Part shown: positions 7,421 to 12,764 of the stretch, one piece after another
Numbering within the stretch: position 1 is the first letter of the stretch
How the letters are laid out: every line of letters begins with the position of its first letter
Source: CAZAMI01 sp964627805
GTDB lineage: Archaea; Thermoproteota; Thermoprotei_A; Sulfolobales; NBVN01
Direction: 5' to 3'
DNA: 13,903 bases
NCBI GenBank assembly: GCA_964627805.1
Contig: CAZVLA010000053.1
Span: forward strand, 1 to 13,903
Translations under genes and position numbers: made by a program
The notes under the pieces: generated by a model
Database searches by the model: none
What the model saw: only the letters and a program-made list of their open reading frames with translations
Told to the model about the DNA's origin: nothing

Positions 7421-7966
7421 ATGAGGTTTGGTGCCGGTCTCGGTTTAGGCATAGTAATAGGTGTTTTACTGGGTTTTGTGGTGGCTTCGTACCTTCCCAT
7501 ACCTACTCATGTCACCAATGTAACTGCCGCTACACATGGGGTTAAGTGGGGTGAGGAAGGTGCCTACGCTATCTATGCGGTAAGCGGTCACGCACTATTC
7601 ATACCCGTCACAGGCGGTGAGGTACTTATCTACTGCCACAACGGTAAGTACTACATAAGAACATCAATGCTTGGTGAAGTAAAGGTAGGTACGAGCGATA
7701 GGCTAGACTTTAAGGAAGTACTTAAGTACTTAGGCATAAGCCCTACTGAAGTAGTCAAGGAAGGCGAAATGAAAATACCGACTAAGTGGGGTATAAGAAA
7801 CGCAATAGTATTCAAAGCTAAAGACCCAACAAAAGGATACATCATGGAAATAGCCATAGACAAAGAAACAGGGATAATACTCTACATAACAGCCCACTCA
7901 ATAAAGAAGGAAATGGGCGGTGCAGCACTCTCAATAGAACTAAAAGAAACAAACACATTACCTTAA
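7421..7966 (+). CDS. N-terminally anchored extracellular protein, hypothetical
   Basis: A 181-residue protein. Residues 3-26 are a glycine-rich membrane segment (AGLGLGIVIGVLLGFVVASYL) that acts as a signal anchor. The rest (about 30-175) is a polar, beta-rich domain with tandem strand patterns (GEVLIYCHNGKYYIRTSM and later GYIMEIAIDKETGIILYITA, the latter recalling PepSY-like folds). It would face outward. Start ATG 7421 lies 14 bp after the ATPase stop. It is the last gene of the first plus-strand operon and is followed by a new promoter. The family is unknown. Confidence 0.65.
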   Translation: MRFGAGLGLGIVIGVLLGFVVASYLPIPTHVTNVTAATHGVKWGEEGAYAIYAVSGHALFIPVTGGEVLIYCHNGKYYIRTSMLGEVKVGTSDRLDFKEVLKYLGISPTEVVKEGEMKIPTKWGIRNAIVFKAKDPTKGYIMEIAIDKETGIILYITAHSIKKEMGGAALSIELKETNTLP

Positions 7967-7971
7967 GAACA

Positions 7972-8003
7972 CTTTAAATACCCCAGTCGAGAACGGGGGG
8001 TGA
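7972..8003 (+). promoter_or_regulatory. promoter of the short gene at 8015
   Basis: A TATA box (CTTTAAATA, 7972-7980) begins 6 bp after the preceding stop codon. Transcription would be expected to start about 24 bp later, near 8000-8005, very close to the following short reading frame. A weak CCCC/GGGG inverted repeat (7981-7998) and a strong GGGGGGTGA (7995-8003) lie between them. Confidence 0.45.
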
Positions 8004-8014
8004 AACATAACATC

Positions 8015-8168
8015 ATGTACAAAAGCTGAGTTATTAACATTACTTTCCTTCATTAAGAGAGAATGCCTAGAGATAGGTAGCTTAGATGGTTGTATTCAGG
8101 TAATTAATACTATTATACGAAAAGCAGAAGAGTACGCTATTGATGAATTCATAAAAAACTTTTTCTAA
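8015..8168 (+). pseudogene. small helical protein with one-base frame break
   Basis: A 50-codon coding-like frame (from 8016 to TAA 8166-8168) gives a leucine- and isoleucine-rich helical peptide (KAELLTLLSFIKREC near its start, YAIDEFIKNFF at its end) but has no ATG, GTG or TTG start. ATG at 8015 is one base out of frame and stops after four codons (TAC AAA AGC TGA). Removing one A from the AAAA at 8021-8024 makes ATG TAC AAA GCT GAG and opens the whole frame. Its stop overlaps the stop of the convergent minus-strand gene by two bases, which fits a real gene end. Either a mutated gene or a sequencing error. Confidence 0.4.
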
Positions 8169-8686
8169 ATACCTTCAAACTTTTTAGCTAAAGTCATAAG
8201 TTCTTTTGCTTTACTCTTCGTTTCGTTATCAAGCAATTTCCAGACACCTACTAATCTCTTAAGCACATCTTGGACATGTTCTTTGTTTATGTCGTAGTAG
8301 TCCTTACCTAATTCCCTTAATACCTCTAGAAGGTTAGTTAATTCTTCAGAAACCTTAACAGCATCCTTAGCTGTATACATTTCTACCTCAACTGTTACGT
8401 CGCTCGGCTTAGCAAAGAAGCCTGACTTACCTTGAAACTTTATCATTAATTCAGTACCCGGTTCTGCTGTGAATTTATATTCCTTAGTACCTGCAATCTC
8501 GGACTGCTCAATATGAGGACCGGCCATAGTTAGTATGACGGGCTGGGTAGCTGAGACCCTTACCGTAACTAATGAACCAAAAGGTATAACGTACCTAAGC
8601 TCACGAGAAGTTCCCTTATCAACCCTAAATGTCTGAATATCCTTCTTATAAAGAGTGTCGTGCCTTACACTCAAATTACACACCAA
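8165..8686 (-). CDS. beta-domain plus helical-tail protein, hypothetical
   Basis: A 173-residue protein on the minus strand. Residues 1-105 are predicted beta-rich (RELRYVIPFGSLVTVRVSA, DVTVEVEMY), with no signal peptide. Residues 110-173 are helical and charged (VSEELTNLLEVLRELG, then a lysine-rich end). No family is recognised. There is no ATG: the start must be TTG 8684-8686 or GTG 8681-8683 (a stop precedes), and no ribosome binding site is seen, suggesting leaderless translation. It is one of only two genes on this strand and reads out of the inverted-repeat region. It could be an early or regulatory product, but nothing in the sequence proves it. Confidence 0.6.
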   Translation of the reverse strand: MVCNLSVRHDTLYKKDIQTFRVDKGTSRELRYVIPFGSLVTVRVSATQPVILTMAGPHIEQSEIAGTKEYKFTAEPGTELMIKFQGKSGFFAKPSDVTVEVEMYTAKDAVKVSEELTNLLEVLRELGKDYYDINKEHVQDVLKRLVGVWKLLDNETKSKAKELMTLAKKFEGI

Positions 8687-8716
8687 TTATATTACATTAA
8701 CACGGATTATTTTCTC

Positions 8717-8754
8717 TTTCTTTTTCTTTTTGTATATATATTTATATATACATA
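8717..8754 (+). repeat. left arm of 38-bp inverted repeat
   Basis: A pyrimidine tract (TTTCTTTTTCTTTTT) followed by GTATATATA-TT-TATATATAC and CATA. It is the exact reverse complement of 8864-8901. The TA-rich half is itself a near-perfect palindrome (9-bp arms, 2-bp centre). Confidence 0.9.
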
Positions 8755-8863
8755 ATTACGAGAGTGTACACTAATACAAAAGAACGTTTGCATTATAGCA
8801 TGGTTTGTATAATGATATTTTTCTTTTTTAGAAATGTTTTCTCTGGTGTGTATGTGTTCTTAC

Positions 8864-8901
8864 TATGTATATATAAATATATATACAAAAAGAAAAAGAA
8901 A
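8864..8901 (-). repeat. right arm of 38-bp inverted repeat
   Basis: Exact reverse complement of 8717-8754: TATG, the TA-rich palindrome with AA at its centre, then a purine tract (AAAAAGAAAAAGAAA). It ends 3 bp before the stop codon of the minus-strand winged-helix gene, whose transcripts would meet this arm as a T-rich tract typical of archaeal terminators. Confidence 0.9.
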
Positions 8902-8904
8902 CAA

Positions 8905-9153
8905 CTAAAGCTTTGACAGCCTTCGGGACATCCTCACGCCTTTTTCAGTAAGCTCTATGGTGTCGGTGTTATAATCATAATGCCACCACCCCTTTTTCAC
9001 ACCCGAAATAATTAATTGATACACACCCGTTCCTACGTCTTTCCTAAGTTCTGCTATGGTTGATTTGGTAATGCCTTTCTTTCCCATAACGTAAAGTACC
9101 CTTCCAATTATTGTGAGTACATCCTTTAGTTCGTCATCAATCAATTCTTCCAC
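8905..9153 (-). CDS. winged-helix DNA-binding regulator
   Basis: An 82-residue protein on the minus strand with winged-helix features. Helices occupy about residues 8-24 (LKDVLTIIGRVLYVMGKKG) and 26-38 (TKSTIAELRKDVG), a recognition helix 41-55 (VYQLIISGVKKGWWHY), and a beta wing 56-72 (DYNTDTIELTEKGVR). This is the usual order for small archaeal transcription factors. The start is GTG 9151-9153; a TATA-like GGTATAAGT (about 9178-9186) lies about 28 bp upstream, so translation is probably leaderless. A dyad (9192-9214) sits just beyond the TATA element, which suits self-regulation or control of the divergent operon. Confidence 0.65.
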   Translation of the reverse strand: MEELIDDELKDVLTIIGRVLYVMGKKGITKSTIAELRKDVGTGVYQLIISGVKKGWWHYDYNTDTIELTEKGVRMSRRLSKL

Positions 9154-9177
9154 CTATATGTCTTTGTTTTATTCGTA

Positions 9178-9214
9178 CTTATACCTAGATGTATGAATCA
9201 TATTTACATTCATA
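9178..9214 (-). promoter_or_regulatory. promoter and dyad operator of the winged-helix gene
   Basis: On the minus strand GGTATAAGT (about 9178-9186) is a TATA box about 28 bp before the GTG start. Next to it is the dyad TATGAAT-N9-ATTCATA (9192-9198 and 9208-9214), 7-bp arms with a 9-bp spacer, a plausible operator between two divergent genes. Confidence 0.5.
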
Positions 9215-9235
9215 AAATTAGTAAAAAACAGAAAA

Positions 9236-9263
9236 AGATAAAAAGTCTGAGTCAGAATCTGAC
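9236..9263 (+). promoter_or_regulatory. promoter and palindromic operator of the second operon
   Basis: A TATA-like element (GATAAAAAG, about 9237-9245) is followed by a perfect 13-bp palindrome GTCAGA-A-TCTGAC (9251-9263). The first gene starts at ATG 9276 with no ribosome binding site, so the transcript is nearly leaderless. The palindrome lies between TATA box and start site, where a bound repressor would block transcription. Confidence 0.55.
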
Positions 9264-9275
9264 ATGTGACCTAAA

Positions 9276-9620
9276 ATGCGTAGAGGGTTTGAACCTAATC
9301 GTCACGGAAAAATTAAACGTGTAGTTGCTCAAATAGTCAATAAAGTAAAGGATGAAGGTAAAGTCTCAATTGCTAAGTTAGCTCTTGAACTAGGTTACAA
9401 CCCGCACTACCTAAAGTACTCAATAATACCAGCTGTTCTAGAGATAACTCGCTGTATAGAGAAGGATGGGAAATACCTAGTGTGGATATGCACTGATGAA
9501 GAAAAGACCGAGCCTACTAGAGTCAAGGAACCTAAGTATGACGATGTAGGTCGGGTTCTTGCTGCTAGGCCTGTTGCTGAGGATAGTCAGCGTTCTGAGG
9601 TCGTGTGGGGTGGTAAGTAA
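9276..9620 (+). CDS. winged-helix-like protein, first gene of second operon
   Basis: A 114-residue protein. Residues 10-75 resemble a winged helix: a first helix (KRVVAQIVNKVKDEG), a helix-turn-helix (VSIAKLALELGYNPHYLKYSIIPAVLEI) and a wing (CIEKDGKYLVWIC). The last 40 residues are polar and probably disordered. It starts at ATG 9276 downstream of its own promoter and palindrome; no ribosome binding site is seen. It overlaps the next gene (TAATG). As the first gene of a DNA-metabolism operon it may be the regulator of that operon. The family is not recognised beyond the fold. Confidence 0.6.
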   Translation: MRRGFEPNRHGKIKRVVAQIVNKVKDEGKVSIAKLALELGYNPHYLKYSIIPAVLEITRCIEKDGKYLVWICTDEEKTEPTRVKEPKYDDVGRVLAARPVAEDSQRSEVVWGGK

Positions 9621-9808
9621 TGCGGTCTTTGGTGGTTCATGCGGTGATGAGGAAGGCGCGTGCGGTCTTTGATAGCGAGGCTTGGGTGGTGAAGAAGGTG
9701 TTTGATGCTGATGGTAAGGTGCTGGTTGAGGTCGTTAGGCGTAGGGACGGTAAGCACTTCACCTTCGAGTACGACCCGAGGGAAGACACCTTCAGGGTGG
9801 TGAGGTAA
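9620..9808 (+). CDS. small hypothetical protein
   Basis: A 62-residue protein with alternating beta-strand patterns (AWVVKKVFDADGKVLVEVVRRRDGKHFTFEY) and a basic N-terminus. It starts at ATG 9620 sharing one base with the preceding TAA and ends sharing one base with the next ATG (TAATG at both ends). Its base use is GC-richer (many GGT/GTG codons) than its neighbours. No family is recognised. Confidence 0.5.
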   Translation: MRSLVVHAVMRKARAVFDSEAWVVKKVFDADGKVLVEVVRRRDGKHFTFEYDPREDTFRVVR

Positions 9809-10428
9809 TGGTGAGGGCCGAGGACATTTACGAGGCGTTTAGGAAGTTCCTCGTGAGTAGGTTAAGGATAATCGATGAGAACACTATACATGTTGGTGAG
9901 GTCTGCGGGTGCCTACGTAAGTCATGGTACACTAGGAAGTACGGAAGTAAAGACCTAAGCCACTTAGCACCTAGTAAGAGGGTCGTGCTTGGTCTTGGGC
10001 TTAGCACTCACCTAGTAATCGAGAAGGTTCTCGAGGAATTAGGTTATACTACGGAACAGCAAGTCATTATTGAGCTGGATGGCTTCAAGATTGCGGGAAC
10101 CCCTGATGCGGTTAATGATGAGTACGTGGTGGAAATTAAGACTACAAACAGAATACCTGATGAACCATTCCCGTCTCATGTGATGCAGATAAACGCGTAT
10201 CTAGGGCTATTACGTAGGTCGGCTGGGTACATAATATACATATGTAGAAAGGATGGTCAAGTAAAGGTATTCCCCATAGTATTCAATGAAGTGATGTTCA
10301 GGGAAGTACTTAAGCGTGCAGCTACTCTCTACGAGTACATCAAGAGTAATGAGCCGCCGCCTGCTGAGCCGAGCTACCTCTGCAACTTCTGCGAGTGGAA
10401 GTGGAAGTGCTATAGGGGTGAGGCGTGA
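9808..10428 (+). CDS. cas4-like: Cas4-like RecB-family iron-sulfur nuclease
   Basis: A 206-residue nuclease of the Cas4/RecB (PD-(D/E)XK) family. An N-terminal cysteine (C33, in EVCGCLRKSW) and three C-terminal cysteines (C192, C195 and C201, in CNFCEWKWKC) are the expected ligands of a 4Fe-4S cluster. Between them are the nuclease landmarks: H68, GTPDAV (D100), the VVEIKTT strand (E109, K111) and QINAYL (Q127). All expected catalytic residues are present. Related archaeal viral proteins cut single-stranded DNA with exonuclease activity. There is no CRISPR array or other cas gene in the window, so a role in element replication, recombination or counter-defence is more likely than spacer acquisition. 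It overlaps the next gene (TGATG). Confidence 0.85.
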   Translation: MVRAEDIYEAFRKFLVSRLRIIDENTIHVGEVCGCLRKSWYTRKYGSKDLSHLAPSKRVVLGLGLSTHLVIEKVLEELGYTTEQQVIIELDGFKIAGTPDAVNDEYVVEIKTTNRIPDEPFPSHVMQINAYLGLLRRSAGYIIYICRKDGQVKVFPIVFNEVMFREVLKRAATLYEYIKSNEPPPAEPSYLCNFCEWKWKCYRGEA

Positions 10429-10631
10429 TGGTAATGGCTTATGACGTAGCTTCTGCTTTGGCGTGTATTGAGCAAGAGCTCAGATGGGTTAAGGCGAGGC
10501 TAGCTGACTTAGAGATGAGGCTGAATGAGTTAGAGGATATGGTTAGGGAAGCAATCAGCAAGGCCGACGAAGCCCTCGAAGCAGTAGGCGATGTTGAGGT
10601 GCAACTAAGCCACCTAGGTGATGACGAATGA
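10428..10631 (+). CDS. coiled-coil protein, hypothetical
   Basis: A 67-residue acidic protein read from ATG 10428. Residues 8-60 have a clear heptad pattern (LACIEQELRWVKARLADLEM then LNELEDMVREAISKADEALE), so it is probably a coiled-coil dimer or trimer. It shares one base with the end of the Cas4-like gene and overlaps the next gene start by four bases (ATGA). It may act as a scaffold for neighbouring nucleases, but this rests on position only. Confidence 0.5.
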   Translation: MVMAYDVASALACIEQELRWVKARLADLEMRLNELEDMVREAISKADEALEAVGDVEVQLSHLGDDE

Positions 10632-11200
10632 GCTGCAGCGGCCTCAACTTCAAGCTCAGGTACCATCTAGACTATGGTAGAAGTGCTGAGTATGTTGCTG
10701 TTGAGGCTGAGGCCTACAGTAAGTTACTGAGGAATTTAGGTAAGTTGGTTGAGGTGGTTAGGGCTAGTGACTACGTAGGTAAGGCGGGAATTATTGAGGG
10801 GCACCCAAGCATTCGCTTTGACTTCCTACTGCTAGACCTAGAGACTGGTAGGGCCGTATGCTACGTCGAGGTAACCAGTGATAGGGTCAATGATGTCTAC
10901 GCCTACATACTCTCAGAGAAGCTAAGCAAGGCTAAGCTAAGTAAGTACCCAGTCTGGTTCATGTACTACAAGAAACCGAAGCGCATGTGGCGGATGTTCT
11001 CAGCTAAGTACGTAGTGACTCATGGTGAGGTGATTAACTGGTTAGAGGGTGAGAAGCCGTACTATAGAGTCATGCTGAGTAAAGGGTGGTACTTCGCTAA
11101 CTGGGTCAGGTGGCTGAAGTCGCATGTTCTGAGAATGATTAGGGACTTAGAGCATCCGTCAATGTATGAGAAGTACCTTGAGGCGTGGGTGGTAGCTTGA
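10628..11200 (+). CDS. PD-(D/E)XK-like protein, possible nuclease
   Basis: A 190-residue protein. The first half fits a restriction-endonuclease-like fold: an N-terminal helix with acidic residues (SAEYVAVEAEAYSKLLRNLG), FDFLLLDLETG with D65, and a strand YVEVTS with E81. The usual lysine two positions after the glutamate is threonine (E-V-T), so activity is uncertain. The second half is rich in aromatic and basic residues (YYKKPKRMWRMF, GWYFANWVRWLKSH) that could bind DNA. It is tightly coupled to both neighbours in a nuclease and zinc-finger cluster. Alternatives are an inactive nuclease or an unrelated DNA-binding protein. Confidence 0.4.
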   Translation: MSCSGLNFKLRYHLDYGRSAEYVAVEAEAYSKLLRNLGKLVEVVRASDYVGKAGIIEGHPSIRFDFLLLDLETGRAVCYVEVTSDRVNDVYAYILSEKLSKAKLSKYPVWFMYYKKPKRMWRMFSAKYVVTHGEVINWLEGEKPYYRVMLSKGWYFANWVRWLKSHVLRMIRDLEHPSMYEKYLEAWVVA

Positions 11201-11601
11201 GTGGTTATGACTATAGTTACTACGTAATGCTTGAGAGGTGGTTGATGGGGTTTAAGGGTGCTACAGTACCTACTCACATTAAGGTGATTGCTGAGGAACT
11301 CTACAGTCCCGACATACTGAAGCTACGGAATAAGGTGTGCCCGTTCTGCGGTAGGAAGTTTAGGAAGAGGTGTGCCCTCTATGTCCATTTAGTGCGTGGG
11401 CTGAGGTATAGGAAGAGGAAGTGCCACCTAGCGTTCTCGTACATGCTCGACGAGATAATAGGTCTAGCCAAGAAAGCATCACATGCGGTTAAGTGCAGTA
11501 AGGGGTCATACATCGTCGTAACGGGGCCATCACCTTACATACGCTGCGAAACAAAAGACGAAGCAATCAGGACATGGCTACGACTCGAAGGGGTGAGATA
11601 A
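11185..11601 (+). CDS. zinc-finger protein
   Basis: A 138-residue basic protein with a C2H2-like zinc finger: CPFC (C52, C55 counted from GTG 11185), H68 and C80/H81 in CPFCGRKFRKRCALYVHLV and KRKCHLAF. The finger is unusually rich in arginine and lysine, suggesting DNA or RNA binding. The rest is helical. The start may be GTG 11185 or TTG 11197, which overlaps the previous TGA (TTGA). Its stop overlaps the next ATG (TAATG). Single C2H2 fingers are common in crenarchaeal virus genomes, where they usually act as transcription regulators. Confidence 0.6.
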   Translation: MGGSLSGYDYSYYVMLERWLMGFKGATVPTHIKVIAEELYSPDILKLRNKVCPFCGRKFRKRCALYVHLVRGLRYRKRKCHLAFSYMLDEIIGLAKKASHAVKCSKGSYIVVTGPSPYIRCETKDEAIRTWLRLEGVR

Positions 11602-11771
11602 TGCGTGTAATCACCTTCAAAATAGATGAGAGATTACTTGAGAAGTTAGACCTCTACGCTATGAGCTTAGGAATGACTAGGTCTGACGTCATACGTAAGG
11701 CCATAGTAGAGCTACTAGAGGGTAAGCAGCCAATACGTAAGATACGCATTAGGCGCGTAGTCCTGATTTAG
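11601..11771 (+). CDS. ribbon-helix-helix regulator
   Basis: A 56-residue protein with a textbook ribbon-helix-helix: strand RVITFKID (2-9), helix A ERLLEKLDLYAMSLG (10-24), and helix B TRSDVIRKAIVELLEG (26-41), then a basic tail (RKIRIRRVVLI). The start is ATG 11601 in TAATG with GGGGTGAG upstream; a longer in-frame ORF from 11574 is less likely. It is expected to bind a palindromic operator as a dimer. The palindromes at 9251-9263 or 8763-8772 are candidate targets by proximity only. Confidence 0.75.
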   Translation: MRVITFKIDERLLEKLDLYAMSLGMTRSDVIRKAIVELLEGKQPIRKIRIRRVVLI

Positions 11772-11783
11772 GGGGTGTTGAGG

Positions 11784-12395
11784 ATGCCGAGGATTAGGGA
11801 TTTGAAGAGGTTTCTGAGGCGTCACGATAGGTTCAAGGTCATACATAGGGATTACTACGAGAGGCGCTGGTACGGGTTCGCTAATGAGGTTAGGGTGTTC
11901 AGCTTGAGCGACGGTGTTGAGGTTACGGTGTTTCATGGGTGGGGAACGGCTGACTCTAAGGTGTTCAGTAACCTCAGTGAAGCGATTGACTGGATTAAGC
12001 GTGAGTACCCGCCTGAGTACTACGTGTATTACTACTACGTACCTAGGTTCACTGATGAAGGGGAAAGCAATCAAGTATACATTAACCTCAGGTCGGTATT
12101 CGGCTTCACGATTGATGAGGCCGAGGCGTGGAAACTAATACTTGCTAGGGCTATGGGGCACCTAAACGGTAGGCGATTAATCGGTTTCAGGATACTTAAG
12201 AACACCAGCAAGAATTGCGGGTGCGGGAATAAGGCAGTCATTCAGGCGGTGTTCGACTACCACGGAAGAAAGTACGGTGAGTACTACTGTAACGAGTGCT
12301 GGAAAGAAGAGGTTAACGCACTATTCGAGAAGCTAGGAAGGAAAATCAAGGCAATGAAGGAAAGAATGCAAGAACTACCCAAGGTGATTGAGTGA
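11784..12395 (+). CDS. zinc-ribbon protein, hypothetical
   Basis: A 203-residue protein read from ATG 11784 (GGGGGTG lies 7-13 bp before; GTG 11775 and TTG 11778 are alternatives). The N-terminal part is basic and aromatic (RFLRRHDRFKVIHRDYYERR) with a tyrosine-rich stretch (PPEYYVYYYYVP). The C-terminal part has a CxC...CxxC zinc site (KNCGCGNK and YYCNECW; C145, C147, C169, C172), followed by a charged helix. The function is unknown; the zinc ribbon suggests nucleic-acid or protein contact. It overlaps the next gene by one base. Confidence 0.55.
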   Translation: MPRIRDLKRFLRRHDRFKVIHRDYYERRWYGFANEVRVFSLSDGVEVTVFHGWGTADSKVFSNLSEAIDWIKREYPPEYYVYYYYVPRFTDEGESNQVYINLRSVFGFTIDEAEAWKLILARAMGHLNGRRLIGFRILKNTSKNCGCGNKAVIQAVFDYHGRKYGEYYCNECWKEEVNALFEKLGRKIKAMKERMQELPKVIE

Positions 12396-12619
12396 TGGGT
12401 GAAGTGCTACATCCTAATGAGTTAGTGGGTCTTGAGGTTAAGGTGGTCGCAGCATCCTACGACTCAATAACTCTTAAGTTGCCTGACGGTAGGGAAGTAT
12501 TCATAACCGCTGAATGCGTGGACTGCGAGTGCTTCGAGGGCGACGATGACGAATGCGACTGCGAGTGCGAAACACTTCTAGAGTACGGGGTGATTGAGGG
12601 TGGATTGCGAGTCGGCTAA
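12395..12619 (+). CDS. acidic cysteine-rich small protein
   Basis: A 74-residue protein starting at ATG 12395, one base into the preceding stop (TGATG). Residues 5-38 look like a small beta barrel (LVGLEVKVVAASYDSITLKL, REVFITAE). A striking acidic cysteine cluster follows (CVDCECFEGDDDECDCECE), with seven cysteines in 19 residues, able to bind a metal or a metal cluster. The acidic charge could mimic DNA. No family is recognised. It overlaps the next small gene by 20 bp. Confidence 0.5.
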   Translation: MGEVLHPNELVGLEVKVVAASYDSITLKLPDGREVFITAECVDCECFEGDDDECDCECETLLEYGVIEGGLRVG

Positions 12620-12746
12620 GAGGGTTGCCCTCGAGCTTGTTGAGTTCATTGAGAAGTATGAGGCAGTTCTAAATACGGTAACGCTCGACGCTAGAAGGCT
12701 TAAGGAAGTGCTGAAGACCCTACTAAGTTGCGTAGGCACGATGTAG
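12600..12746 (+). CDS. small helical protein, hypothetical
   Basis: A 48-residue frame beginning at GTG 12600 after GGGGTGATTGAGGG. It gives a regular amphipathic helix (AKRVALELVEFIEKYEAVL, ARRLKEVLKTLLSCV) with cysteines near both ends (C3, C44). It fills the space between two genes in a tightly packed operon, which supports it being real. No family is recognised. Confidence 0.4.
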   Translation: MDCESAKRVALELVEFIEKYEAVLNTVTLDARRLKEVLKTLLSCVGTM

Positions 12747-12764
12747 AGGAAAGAGGTGGTAGGC

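Larger units (their letters stand above)
8687..8904. other. AT-rich non-coding control region, candidate origin
   Basis: About 218 bp without a convincing gene, far richer in A and T than the flanks. It holds two arms of a perfect 38-bp inverted repeat around a 109-bp spacer, and a 10-bp palindrome AGTGTACACT (8763-8772). The region separates the two minus-strand genes. AT-rich inverted repeats of this kind occur at replication origins and at regulatory loops in archaeal extrachromosomal elements. Read on the minus strand, the right arm begins with T-runs just after the stop of the gene at 8905 and may act as its terminator. Confidence 0.5.

Noticed and set aside
8717..8901. CRISPR array or insertion-sequence ends
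   Set aside because: There are only two arms in inverted orientation, no transposase between them, no target duplication seen, and the spacer has no credible gene.
8800..8916. A 38-codon plus-strand frame from ATG 8800 with a hydrophobic stretch and a lysine-rich end, crossing the right repeat arm
   Set aside because: Its composition follows from the low-complexity T and A tracts of the inverted repeat, and it overlaps the end of the better supported minus-strand winged-helix gene. No ribosome binding site or clear promoter was seen.
9808..10428. Part of a CRISPR-cas adaptation module
   Set aside because: No cas1, cas2 or repeat array in the window; neighbours are typical small viral proteins.
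11715..12074. Minus-strand 119-codon frame
   Set aside because: Proline- and valine-rich shadow of the zinc-ribbon gene on the plus strand, with no start signal.
11914..12138. Second plus-strand frame inside the zinc-ribbon gene
   Set aside because: Fully contained in a longer gene with a zinc site and a proper start; no own ribosome binding site.
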